Assembly (NCBI GenBank): GCA_933822405.4
Contig: CAKOGP040002003.1
Coordinates: forward strand, 174,582 to 238,581
Reading direction: 5' to 3'
Origin: Cylindrotheca closterium
Taxonomy: Eukaryota; Bacillariophyta; Bacillariophyceae; Bacillariales; Bacillariaceae
DNA: 64,000 bases
This document shows positions 19,890-29,789 of the stretch, one piece after another. Position 1 is the first letter of the stretch. Every line of letters starts with the position of its first letter. The notes under the pieces are model-generated. The model worked only from the letters and a program-made list of their open reading frames with translations, was not told the origin of the DNA and did not search any database. Both the position numbers and the translations under genes were made by a program.

Positions 19890-20078
19890 CTACATACCAA
19901 GAGGTTGGTAAATGGTCAATTCGGGCTCCTGCTGGGGCAAACCACCCCTGAGGCCACGGTATTCTTCGCGGTTATTGATGTTCTGGTTGTCAATGTCATT
20001 CTTGTTCATCTCATTATCGTAAGTGGCTGAAACTGCAGCAAAAAGGGTGGCGAGGAGAGCAGGTTTTAGGAGTTGCAT
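19890..20078 (-). CDS. putative 62-residue secreted peptide
   Basis: The frame begins with a good signal peptide (MQLLKPALLATLFAAVSA) followed by ~44 mostly polar residues: an Asn/Asp/Glu-rich part, then EEYRGLRGGLPQQEPELTIY. There are no cysteines. Its leader resembles that of the VWD-like gene 390 bp away (MVKLLSLTLVTIFLAAVTAS), so the two may share origin or simply both be secretory. The RGLRGG segment could be a processing site, but that is speculation. Length and lack of homology make this a weak gene call, supported by the signal peptide and a clean single exon. Confidence 0.4.
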   Translation of the reverse strand: MQLLKPALLATLFAAVSATYDNEMNKNDIDNQNINNREEYRGLRGGLPQQEPELTIYQPLGM

Positions 20079-20471
20079 GATGTCTGCTGTTAGTTTTGTG
20101 GGTTGTAGAAAAGAAAATGTGAGGGGAAAGAGTTTCGAAATATTACATAACGGTAATCGTGGATTTCGAACAGGAATGCGAACGGGTGGTGTCAGCGCGT
20201 GTCAATAAAGTGTCAGAAGAAGATAAATGTCAGGGCCAGAGCCCGTGTACCATCTACTCCACTTTCAGCTACCAGTCTATTCCATGCCCTTTACCAACAG
20301 GTTCATGAATCAATATCTCCGTTGTAGCTGACATGTAGCTACGCTTGTAATTGTTTCGCTTGTGTCGTCGTTTTACAAACTACTGGAAGTACAAAAAAGG
20401 CGTAAATTATAAGTATATTTCTAGGTATCAATGTATAAAATAGAACCACAACGCAGCAAGCCAACGTCAAA
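20079..20471. other. intergenic region
   Basis: The ~390 bp between the small peptide gene and the VWD-like copy A. It ends in an AT-rich 3' flank for copy A. It has no similarity to the 3' flanks of copies B and C except the last ~17 bp (AGCCAACGTCAAACTAG). Confidence 0.4.
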
Positions 20472-21377
20472 CTAGAGCAGTAACTCATGGTGGTAATCCT
20501 TCAAGACTAGAAAATCAGCAATAACATCCAAGTCTCGGCCGAGCAGGATGTACGAGATGCAATCATTGATGACAGTAGCATCGTCCAATGCCCCCGAGCA
20601 AATAGCCTCCGCTTGTTCAACATCGACAGCCGGCTTCGAAAAATGGCTCTTGCTGGCTCCAGATGAAGACTCTCGCCGGATACACTTGTCTGGGAACTGA
20701 GGATGGGCAAGTTGATGGAAGAGCTTGGGTTCACTGGGAATCACTTGCCACTCATCGACAAGGTCTTCAAAGCCCTGCAGTTCCGTAGCTCCATCGCGAG
20801 CAAGGGTCTTCCCAGTCTTGTAGTCTCCAAGCAAGCCGACGGAGTTTCCAAACACAAACGCGTCTCCGTTCAAATTGAAACGAATGAACTCGTTGATTAC
20901 ATCGATGGTGATGACTTTTCCAGGGTACTTTGAGTCCAAATCGATGTTGTACTGCTGTTTGTAGGGCGTCGGCTTCTCCCATTCGACTGGGAACCCGCCG
21001 ATGGTTTCGAGTTCTTCTGATTGGTACTCGCCGTTGAACCAGTAGTGCGCATCTTCATCTTTTGGATTTGGAGATCCTTCAATTTCAAGGACGTCGTCTC
21101 CAATGTTGATCGCAACGCTCTTGATGTAGGACCAGGCTCCCACAATCTTGGTTCGGATATGAATGTTCATCCCAAGCCCTTCAGCGAATGCTGCGTTTTG
21201 CAACATCACAAGATCGCACTGTCCATTAATTTCAATGCGCTTGTCACTCCAGCTGGTAATGTGAGGCAACCAATCAACGTCATGGTTTTCGTTCTCAGTC
21301 TCAGTTTCAGTTTCGCTACTTGCTGTGACTGCAGCTAGGAAGATGGTGACGAGAGTAAGAGAAAGTAGCTTCACCAT
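20472..21377 (-). CDS. secreted VWD-like domain protein (copy A)
   Basis: A 301-residue secreted protein. The start at 21377 is chosen because it places a signal peptide (MVKLLSLTLVTIFLAAVTAS) at the N-terminus; an upstream Met at 21473 would bury it. An acidic TETETENENHD linker follows. Residues ~45-215 look like a von Willebrand factor D domain: INGQCDLVMLQNA at the first strand, IKSVAINIGDDVLEIEG in the middle and FGNSVGLLGDYKTG, equivalent to the VGLCGNFNG motif but with Leu for the usual Cys. The C-terminal part (ICSGALDDATVINDCISYIL) resembles the Cys-containing helix after VWD domains. It is single-exon. It is >99% identical in coding sequence to copies B and C, but its flanks differ. 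The role is probably extracellular adhesion or matrix; this is inference. Confidence 0.75.
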   Translation of the reverse strand: MVKLLSLTLVTIFLAAVTASSETETETENENHDVDWLPHITSWSDKRIEINGQCDLVMLQNAAFAEGLGMNIHIRTKIVGAWSYIKSVAINIGDDVLEIEGSPNPKDEDAHYWFNGEYQSEELETIGGFPVEWEKPTPYKQQYNIDLDSKYPGKVITIDVINEFIRFNLNGDAFVFGNSVGLLGDYKTGKTLARDGATELQGFEDLVDEWQVIPSEPKLFHQLAHPQFPDKCIRRESSSGASKSHFSKPAVDVEQAEAICSGALDDATVINDCISYILLGRDLDVIADFLVLKDYHHELLL

Positions 21378-21487
21378 GATTGTAGTACAGTATATGATGT
21401 ATGGAAATTTGGAATTAGGCGATTGTGAGGATAAGAAGACCCGAAACAAATCTGGTTTTACAGGACCAGTCATTTCGGGCTAAAACA

Positions 21488-21532
21488 TTTATTGTTGGGG
21501 CTCATGAGTGTCTTAATTTTCTGTTCTTCAGC
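21488..21532 (+). repeat. dispersed ~37-45 bp repeat, copy 1
   Basis: Core CTCATGAGTGTCTTAATTTT preceded by TTTATTGTTG. It occurs five times in the window, always near a VWD-like gene: once on the 5' side of copy A and twice each on the 3' side of copies B and C. Confidence 0.7.
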
Positions 21533-22380
21533 AGTAGGCATTGACAACCCGAAATCGCAAAGAGAAGTACCCGGTATTGGTTGGACCTTCTCGCTCGCCA
21601 GATAAAACCGTGTTGCAAATTCGTACACTTTCAACTTACTGGACAACACAGGAACGGCCGGGAAATAGAAATTTAGCATACAATTCTTGGAAGTATATAT
21701 TGATTTTCCCGGCCGTCCCCAGTACGGTAGGAAATCGAAGCTGTGGCAAAAATTCGGTACTGTGACCTTGCACGTAAAACTATTTGGCGGAGCGACCAGA
21801 AGGTCGCGAGGCCCATGACAGATGCCCCAAAGTAACCCGGAGGGTGAAATTTTTGATGCGAACCTGGCGAAGCACGTATTTTTTACCACTAAAAAACAGT
21901 AGAAATTGAAGAACCATCGTACCCCAGTTAGATGTATCGGACTATCAACCACGGTGGCAAAATAAGATATAATAATGATAACTAATGTCTAGAGATATTT
22001 ATTGTACATGAAGTTCACTTGAAAGGTCCAAGCTTCCCAAATGCCACAAAATAATTTAATATCCCATAGTTGATATGAACAGCCACGTTTCAGGAACCAC
22101 GAAATCTTGCAGCGTTGGACAGCACGTTCATTTCCAGATTGTATTATAGCAACACATGCAGAGTGTAAAGTATCTTTTCCAGTGAATTGAGAATCGCCTT
22201 TTGAGTATGTTGGTTGCATACAACGTTGGCCCTCCATGCTTGCGTCAAGCGTGTTTCTGAATCCTTCGTCAAATATATTGGCGAATGGTTCGTCCAAAGA
22301 AGTATCGGCCTCTGAAAACTTCCGTTGCTCCACCAGTACCTCTGAGTCTTTAATCATTTGCGAATCTGTGATTCTTCCAG
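21533..22380. other. stretch without a recognised gene
   Basis: Contains a 160-codon minus-strand frame (21470-21952) with no domain, poor composition and the dispersed repeat embedded in it; not called as a gene. GGCCGGGAAA (21656-21665) and TTTCCCGGCC (21703-21712) form a 10-bp inverted pair. The right part (22000-22380) may be the 3' remainder of the pseudogene that follows. Confidence 0.35.
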
Positions 22381-23836
22381 TCATGAGAGGCATTTCTCGT
22401 ATCCACCCGCAAAGTTGATTGCTGACGCCTGCCTTGGCGCAAGTCGTACTATAGTAGTCACTGAAAAGTGCTCGTTGGAGTTCTGCCTTCGATGGGCATG
22501 GCAAAGGAATACCGGTCGCATTACAACTCTCTCACCAGTGATTGGATCAAAGTGGTTATCCCACTTTCTGTCACAAAATCTTGCATCTTCCTCAAAAGTA
22601 GCATACATTGGCCACTCGTCTTGAGTTCCAAGCTCAAGTGACAAATTTCCCAGCAGGACTTTTTGAAGGGGCTTTTGCAAGGTCCTGTACATCTTCTCAT
22701 AGTCTTTCCATCTACAGGCAGTTCGACCATACTTGAACTCCTTGAAATGCGTCAACAACGAAAGGAGACAAACAAAGTTCGTAACATCCTCCGCAGGAAC
22801 TGACATATCGCGAATTATTCTTTCGATCGGTCCCCTTTTGTCCATGTCATCGACAATTGGTCTGATCTTACCATCATGTGCAAATAGTTGTGAATAGTGG
22901 AGCGCCGAAGCTGGCAACAAGGGATATTTGACACTACTGATTGCCTTAAAAAATGGGTGACGATGCCATGTTGACAATACGTCTTCATAGTTTGCAGCTG
23001 CCGGAAGTTGGACATTTTGATCTCTCAGAAACTTTTGCATGTCGGCTTCTGTCTCCTCGTCAACACCGGCCAACGAATCCAATCTACAAGGCAAACAAAC
23101 TGGTGGTTTGCAACCCTCCGCACTTATTTCCAATGACGGATCCCACAGGCAAGAGCGGCAGATTAATTTTTGCAACGGTGACATTGGTATTCGCCTTCAG
23201 CTTTCAGAAAAATATGAGAACCAGAAGACAAGCATCCTGCACAAAATTCAGATGTTTCTTCATTCGTGCACAAGTCGACGCCTCCATCCTCTTCCCTTGG
23301 TAGCATTATATTGTAGTCTTCCAGTTGGGCTGGTGCTTCCCCTGCCAAATAGTCAGAATGTGTTGGCTTATACTTGAGACTATTGGACAGACAGATAAAG
23401 TGGTCGCGCTGAAGTCCTGCTTGGGTTTGGATCGAGATGACGCTTTCTCAAAATCCGTCAGTAACTTTTCCTTAGCTGCATCTGCATCCGCCCCGCTGAA
23501 ATCAATCTTTGATCTGACTGCAGCTGCTTTCCTAGCCCCAAAACCAACAATACCGCCAGGCAATGCATCACAACCAAGGGCGAGCGCAAAAAGTCTCCGA
23601 ACACGAATGGAGTCCAATCCATCACAGATTGGATATGGCGGCTGCTCGTCAGTCTGAAAGATGGTTTGTTGGACCTTTTCCTGTAGAATGCAATTGATAT
23701 GGTGGACCCCTTTCCTCTGACCCCATGCGGTTCCATTGCAATGTGATGTGTTTTTCTTGTAATCCAACGAGATGAAGCCACAGTGCTGGCGAGTCTTGTC
23801 ACCCAAAACCGAGCCATCAAATGATGAAGAAGACAA
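22381..23836 (-). pseudogene. XPG/FEN1-like nuclease with Cys-rich domain, frameshifted
   Basis: Three frames must be joined. The first (23836-23306) has RRLFALALGCDALPGGIVGFG, which fits the helix-hairpin region after the PIN domain of XPG/FEN1-type nucleases. The second (23348-23163) has FCAGCL and QCHRCK. The third (23184-22381) continues with LICRSCLW and VCLPCR, so together they make a four-pair CxxC zinc-binding domain, followed by a ~200-residue helical domain. The second and third join if one A is restored in the A-run near 23171; the first and second also need one base near 23330. No plausible intron removes these shifts. It is therefore a decayed gene, or one with sequencing errors. 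The N-terminal catalytic part is not recognisable to the right. The nuclease assignment rests on one motif. Confidence 0.45.
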
Positions 23837-24620
23837 GATTGGAAATGAAGAAAAAGAAGAAGCATACGTTTCGCCAACAATCGACCGCCGTGGGGGCTGA
23901 GACGAACAAGGTGGATACTGCTGGAGTCAGTGTTGCCCGCAAGGGGGATAATAGTGTTTTGCTATCTCTGTGCTCCTCGTTGGCTTCGAAGATCGGCGTG
24001 ATTGCTATCATCCGCTGTGCAGACTGAAAGAATGAGAGCGTCTGAGATCTCCAGACGACAAAGCGGATGGAAGCAAACTCTTTTTAGCAAATGGAATGAG
24101 GTTGTTTTGTCCATCTTCTAGTTGGCTTGCAAATCAGCATGGGCGCTGCCTGTCATCAACTGAGCAGAGTGAAAGAAATCAGAACTGGGGAGCTTTCAGG
24201 CGAATTGTGTCAGATACCAAGAATGCACAGCATATGAAGGCACTTGCGACTGTAGCTGATGCAATACAAGGTTTCAGGGGTAGCAGCAGCAATTGCTTGG
24301 CGACAATTCTCCAATGATTGATAGCTACAAGCCAGCATGCTTCCTAAAAGTGGCGCTTAAAGATGATACATGGAAGAGTAATGAGGAATGTGACAACCCG
24401 CCTGAAAAATCAAAATGACGAAAATCTACAGATCATGGCTGAATGGTTGTGCACTGTTGCTCATCAGGAGTAAGAATGGCGCTGAGCGGGTTTTCCAGTT
24501 GTATCTAGGCAACAATTTTCTCCCATAACATCTCACAACTACGTAAAATATAATATATTAACATTCGACCACAAAATTCAATCTAATTCTAAGCCAGTGT
24601 AAAGTTTAATTGTCATGGTG
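23837..24620. other. stretch without a recognised gene
   Basis: The first ~180 bp may be the eroded N-terminal part of the nuclease pseudogene. The rest has short frames only (for example 24096-24317 on the plus strand), none with a recognisable domain. The sequence at its right end is the flank of the solo LTR. Confidence 0.35.
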
Positions 24621-24896
24621 TGCGAGGATTGTCTGTTGAGGGACTTGAGGGACAGTCGAGGACACTAGACAATAGAGTTGTAATAGAGATAGGATTGCTA
24701 TTCTTATTGATGATAGTTCATGAAAGTGAGGATTGCTCTGAACTTGAGCAGAGGATCCAGCAGTAGATACACATAGAGAGTAGTATATAGAATTCGAGAG
24801 AAGAACTGGGGTGTCAAATGATCGTGAGAATTACCCAATCAGAGTATGCCACCGGTCCGATCTATTGGACTCGCGGTGCGATTCGTTTGACCTCAA
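24621..24896 (-). mobile_element. solo LTR of a Ty1/copia element
   Basis: This 276-bp sequence aligns end to end with the 3' LTR of the copia element at 57999-58274. Both start TG(C/T)GAGGATT and end TTGACCTCAA on the plus strand, which is TTGAGG...CCTCRCA in element orientation. There is no coding sequence beside it. It is flanked on both sides by CATGGTG (24614-24620 and 24897-24903), which looks like a target-site duplication. Loss of the internal region by LTR-LTR recombination explains this. Confidence 0.8.
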
Positions 24897-24954
24897 CATG
24901 GTGGTGAGGTTTTGGTGTTTGACAATCGACGTCTGCACTGCGTTCACCCAAGGG

Positions 24955-25018
24955 TGTGTTTAACGTGGAAGTACTTTGATAGGTCCAGATCCACGTTAAA
25001 CACATCACGTTAAACACG
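24955..25018. repeat. 15-bp inverted repeat (hairpin) plus third partial copy
   Basis: TGTGTTTAACGTGGA (24955-24969) and its exact reverse complement TCCACGTTAAACACA (24990-25004) are separated by 20 bp. A further copy (CACGTTAAACACG) follows at 25006-25018. No gene overlaps it convincingly. Confidence 0.65.
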
Positions 25019-25109
25019 GTCATAGCACCGCACCGTTGCCACCACGTCCTGGTAATGAATGGTACCCGGTTAGCCAAGAAACGTCAGGAGCATGGTATAC
25101 CTTGATGCT

Positions 25110-25530
25110 TCAAAAGGAAATGATCACATCAACATCATCGCTAACAGGCACAGACACAAGTACTATCAGCTGCATGCGACTCATGTGCTGTCCATATACG
25201 TATTATTCTATATTTACAGTGGTATTTTTTCAAGCTACCAAACTACCAAACCAGTTTCTTCTTGGAGGATACATCTAGCTGGGAATTGAGGTTGAGTGAT
25301 TTTGTGAACGAGTATTGGGCCACCTGGCAAAACTGACCACTCGTCACCAGAATCACCAAAGTCGTTCAGTTCAGCCAGTTACTCCATCCCGAGCAAGAGT
25401 CTTTTCACTACTGTAATCTCCAAGCACACCAACTGTGTTTCTAAACACACTTTCTTCTCTCCATTTGTCTAGCAAAGAGGGCGGTGATGAGAGTAAGCAA
25501 AACAAACTTCATCGTGTTGTAGAGTCAATA
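25110..25530 (-). pseudogene. decayed VWD-like copy (remnant 1)
   Basis: The sequence matches the copy B/C cassette in order but is highly diverged and internally deleted. 25115-25225 resembles their 3' flank (ATCACATCAACATCATCGCT, GACTCATGTGCTGTCC). 25250-25450 matches the part coding for the PKLFHQLAHPQFPDKC to VFGNSVG region. 25475-25515 matches the signal-peptide end (GATGAGAGTAAGCAAAACAA, TTCATCG). The central ~500 bp of the domain is absent. 25516-25600 matches the 5' flank of copy B (TATTGTGAGAAATACGATTA). No open frame survives. Confidence 0.6.
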
Positions 25531-25904
25531 TTCGAATATTATTGTGAGAAATACGATTACACTGCATGGTCCAACGTTTTTTTGGACGCTCAAAGCCGCC
25601 CCCGAATGCATTCTCATCTTAAATAACGTCTGATATCGCCCGTCAGCTCAACATCGTTGGGACTATTATTTTAAAAAAAAAGAAACATTACAAATTATTG
25701 GCTGATAGTGTCTGCATTTTCCTTTCGTTGGAGTGAGTCTCTTTGAGTCAACAATAACATACACTAATTTGAGTCTTTTGCGGCCGGTAGATAAGAAGGT
25801 AGAAAGACGGTATCATCACAAAGAGGCAGCTAGTACAGTGAGCAGGCAGGAGCAGGGTTTACCTTCTTGATGGTTCTTCGATTGTGACAGCCACAGCAGA
25901 CGTA

Positions 25905-26480
25905 TCCATCATTTGATAACATCAATAGCGCTAAGAGGCGCAGATAACATGAGTAATACTAGGTGCTGAAGGCGCAAGCATTTTTCTATTATAGCCCTTT
26001 ACAATCAGCAAGCCAAAAACTCATAGTGGTCGCAATCCTTCAGGACTAGAAAATGGTCGGTCGAGACTTGGATCTCATTGCTGCTTTCTAGTCCTTATGT
26101 ACGCGATGCATCCAAGTCTCGACCGAGCAGGATGTACAAGATGCAATCATTGATGACAGTAGCATCGTCCAATGCCCCCAGAGCACATAGCCTCCGCTTG
26201 TTCAACGGTGGCTTTAGGCTCCAACAAAGTGCAGCTATGGATTTCAGGGGGATACTAGTACTTTTGCCTGATTATGCAATTGTCGGGGAGTTCTTGAGGA
26301 TTAGCAAGTTGACTGAAGAGTTTAGGTTCACCAGGAACCACTTGCCAATCCGCGCCATCGCCAGCAAGAGTCTTCCCGGACTTTGATCTCCTGGAGACTG
26401 ACAGAGCGTCGTCAACTGCATCAAGAAAAATTCTACAAAATAAATAGCTTGAATTTTTGACACCCACACCAAGTCCTGCC
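25905..26480 (-). pseudogene. decayed VWD-like copy (remnant 2)
   Basis: It has the copy B/C type 3' flank (GCGCAAGCATTTTTCTATTA) at ~25970-26000, then the eroded C-terminal coding part (GCAATCATTGATGACAGTAG at ~26142, very similar to the intact copies) and, after deletions, pieces of the middle part to about 26410. A local inverted duplication lies inside it: 26057-26073 is the exact reverse complement of 26110-26126. It has no reading frame. Confidence 0.6.
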
Positions 26481-27790
26481 CATGAAGGGGTCGACAGCAA
26501 ACCAGAGCCAGGAATATTATTTCTGCCGCAGCACTGCAAAGCAGCGCCCAAATTTGATACATATAGGTATGTTGATAACTTTTGTCGGGGTCCTACCGTG
26601 TCTGCATACCAACACGGCGTCTGGGGTAGCTTCCTGGGCCGTTGTGGATTGCATGTTGGTCAAGTAGGTGCTGTTCAATCACTTCTACCTTGAAATCTCC
26701 CATTCCAAGCCACTAGACTTTGTTTGATGTACCCATGGACGACAAATATGTGGTAGAATAAAGAATTTTGAGGAATTTAGGCCAACAATTTGACAATTCC
26801 AGAATTTTCAACAAACTTACCTCTTTTCTAACCCCGTTTTGGCCTCATGATTCTTGGTGTAGGCCGAATCCTTACCTCGGTCCCGAAAAATCCAAACCTT
26901 GGGCATCCAAGGGAGACCCTGGTGTATTGTTGAACGGATAGCTGTCTAAATGGCGGCAACGGTGACCTTCAGAGCAGCCGAATTCCGACAGCACCCAACA
27001 AGGAAATCTCAAAATCTTCGCAAATCAATCAAATAAAGTGAATCAATAATTCTCCGTCCTTGGAATAGATACCAATAAAGCAAAATATAACTTGGAGCTC
27101 GCCATCCATCTCCGAGTCCGATTTTTTTCAACACAGTGTTGGAAGGATTGATATCGAAGTAGTTTATGAAAAAAACATCGGACTCGGAGAGGTATTGTGG
27201 ATGCTAACAAGCCTCTCGAAGGTTGATAATGGAAATGGACGGTTTTTGTTTCTTCCATTTGGTACATAGTTTCTACGAAATCGCCACGGAAGGTTCCAAC
27301 AAAATAGAAAGGTACTGCTTTAGATTTGATTTATGACATGTCCTACGAGTGAGTGAGTCGCTCACCAGAGAGACTATTGCTAGATGCATTGATGAATCAT
27401 TGTCTTCCTTTAAATGCGTTATTGTATTCGCTGCGATTTTTGCATTCGACACTTAGTAGAGATGGATATATTAATATTAGGGAATGATTTTATTTCTACT
27501 TTTTCATTATCCGTATGGCATTTCGCTCACCAAAGTCAGTTTCAACGATAATGAAATTCACACAGTGTCTTCCTCTATATATCGTCTCGTATTCGGTAAA
27601 ATCTCATCAACGAGATTGCAGTATGGGTGAAGATATGGATACGAAGCTTTACTGGCAACACAAACTGTTGAATTTGTTGTTTCGTTCCCGAACAAACCTC
27701 ACCCGAGTTCCTCACTCGGGAGTAGTCGAATGAAACACCTGACTTTTCGATTTCTACGTTTTCTACGCTTTGCGTAAAACAATAAAAGTC
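26481..27790. other. stretch without a recognised gene
   Basis: About 1.3 kb between the decayed VWD-like remnant and the copy B cassette. An imperfect inverted pair built on CCGAGTCCGATTTTTTTC-type sequence lies near 27112-27190 (right arm begins around 27176). No gene-like frame was found. Confidence 0.35.
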
Positions 27791-27916
27791 ATTGTTGAGG
27801 CTCATGAGTGTCTTAGTTTTCTGATCTTTCCGTTTCTCTGAGGTTCTGGCCATTCATTTGAAACAAAACGATTTATTGTTAGGGGTCATGAGTGTCTTAA
27901 TTTTCTGTTCTTCAGC
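27791..27916 (+). repeat. dispersed repeat, copies 2 and 3
   Basis: Two copies of the CTCATGAGTGTCTTAATTTT-type repeat at 27791-27823 and 27872-27916, ~80 bp apart. They form the left end of a block that is duplicated at 55958-57444. Confidence 0.7.
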
Positions 27917-28215
27917 TTCTCTTTGTGATCTTGGGTGTCATGCCTACCATGAAAAAGGCTTTTCGCCCGATAAGAAAGTCATAGGTCTGAAAACCTGTCG
28001 CAGGGCGTACCATGTACGTGTTGGTTAACGTTTCCTTTTGATCAAATCAATATCATCGATCATCGCGAAGAGGCACAGACCACACGAGCACTACACCTCG
28101 AACTAGCTAGCTGTGTGAGACTGATGTGCTGCGTAAGCATTTTTCTATATTAGCTCTTTATAAATATAATAGTATACACTGCTCACTCAAATGCAAACCG
28201 CAAGCCAACGTCAAA

Positions 28216-29118
28216 CTAGAGCAGTAACTCATGGTGGTAATCCTTCAAGACTAGAAAATCAGCAATAACATCCAAGTCTCGGCCGAGCAGGATGTACGAG
28301 ATGCAATCATTGATGACAGTAGCATCGTCCAATGCCCCCGAGCAAATAGCCTCCGCTTGTTCAACATCGACAGCCGGCTTCGAAAAATGGCTCTTGCTGG
28401 CTCCAGATGAAGACTCTCGCCGGATACACTTGTCTGGGAACTGAGGATGGGCAAGTTGATGGAAGAGCTTGGGTTCACTGGGAATCACTTGCCACTCATC
28501 GACAAGGTCTTCAAAGCCCTGCAGTTCCGTAGCTCCATCGCGAGCAAGGGTCTTCCCAGTATTGTAGTCTCCAAGCAAGCCGACGGAGTTTCCAAACACA
28601 GACGCGTCTCCGTTCAAATTGAAACGAATGAACTCGTTGATTACATCGATGGTGATGACTTTTCCAGGGTACTTCGAGTCCAGATCGATGTTGTACTGCT
28701 GTTTGTAGGGCGTCGGCTTCTCCCATTCGACTGGGAATCCGCCGATGGTTTCGAGTTCTTCTGATTGGTACTCGCCGTTGAACCAGTAGTGCGCATCTTC
28801 ATCTTTTGGATTTGGAGATCCTTCAATTTCAAGGACGTCGTCTCCAATGTTGATCGCAACGCTCTTGATGTAGGACCAGGCTCCCACAATCTTGGTTCGG
28901 ATATGAATGTTCATCCCAAGCCCTTCAGCGAATGCTGCGTTTTGCAACATCACAAGATCGCACTGTCCATTAATTTCAATGCGCTTGTCACTCCAGCTGG
29001 TAATGTGAGGCAACCAATCAACGTCATGGTTTTCGTTCTCAGTCTCAGTTTCAGTTTCGCTACTTGCTGTGACTGCAGCTAGGAAGATGGTGATGAGAGT
29101 AAGAGAAAGTAGCTTCAT
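28216..29118 (-). CDS. secreted VWD-like domain protein (copy B)
   Basis: A 300-residue protein. The Met at 29118 is used because it directly starts the signal peptide (MKLLSLTLITIFLAAVTAS). Domain order and motifs are as in copy A; differences at protein level are few (for example ASVFGNS for AFVFGNS, YNTGK for YKTGK). It sits in a block of ~1.44 kb that recurs around copy C, including both flanks and two copies of the dispersed repeat. The coding sequence differs from copy C at about two positions, one changing residue 2. Such identity means recent duplication or ongoing gene conversion. Confidence 0.75.
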   Translation of the reverse strand: MKLLSLTLITIFLAAVTASSETETETENENHDVDWLPHITSWSDKRIEINGQCDLVMLQNAAFAEGLGMNIHIRTKIVGAWSYIKSVAINIGDDVLEIEGSPNPKDEDAHYWFNGEYQSEELETIGGFPVEWEKPTPYKQQYNIDLDSKYPGKVITIDVINEFIRFNLNGDASVFGNSVGLLGDYNTGKTLARDGATELQGFEDLVDEWQVIPSEPKLFHQLAHPQFPDKCIRRESSSGASKSHFSKPAVDVEQAEAICSGALDDATVINDCISYILLGRDLDVIADFLVLKDYHHELLL

Positions 29119-29789
29119 CGCGTGTTGCAATATTGTGAGAACTACGATTCATTCCATCGGAGAAAAATGTCTTCTTGACGCTCAACGGTCGTGCCTGCTC
29201 GCCAGCCAAATGTTCCGATCGGCAAGACGCTCCTTTTAGTCTCCATTCCGTTGAGTCAGTCGACCGAGGTGCACCGCTTCGGTCGGTTTACGGACGGCGG
29301 AGTGACCGTCGATTTGAATGGTTCTTGTGGGGTCTAAACTAATCCTACGGATTACCAGGCGCCGCCTCCACTTCATGACCCGATGTCTAGCGTGATTGTA
29401 TACTACGAATTTGTACCAAACGAGATTATGCCAGTACTCCATACGTAAGTAAGAGATGTAGGTTTGGCATCGTACGCTTGGTAACTAGAATTAGGGACCG
29501 GATTTGAAAACGGGAATCGAAGATTCGACTCGATGGACTCAAACGTGACACAAATTTGGGACCTGAATAGCACTGAGCATTTTGTGCAGAAGGAATAAAT
29601 CAGGCCAAGGAATTGTATGGGATCGCTTCCGGAGGAAACGGAAAGAAAGGGCCAATACACTAGCGAGTGCATGGAGGGGGGGTTAGGGAAGAAAAAAAAA
29701 AGAATAGACAGAAAAAATGTTGATGGCTGGGGCATCATACAAAAAGGAATGGAAAAAGTTGCGCAGGGTAGCAAGGTAGTTATATATAA

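Noticed and set aside
21470..21952. 160-codon minus-strand ORF
   Set aside because: Contains the dispersed repeat in its reading frame; no domain, no conserved counterpart.
27791..27916. CRISPR-like spaced repeat (copies of the dispersed repeat)
   Set aside because: Only two imperfect copies in a row and in a eukaryotic context; not an array.
28447..29082. Antisense 105-codon frames opposite each VWD-like gene, repeated at all three copies
   Set aside because: They recur only because the gene itself recurs; no start context, signal or domain. Shadow frames.
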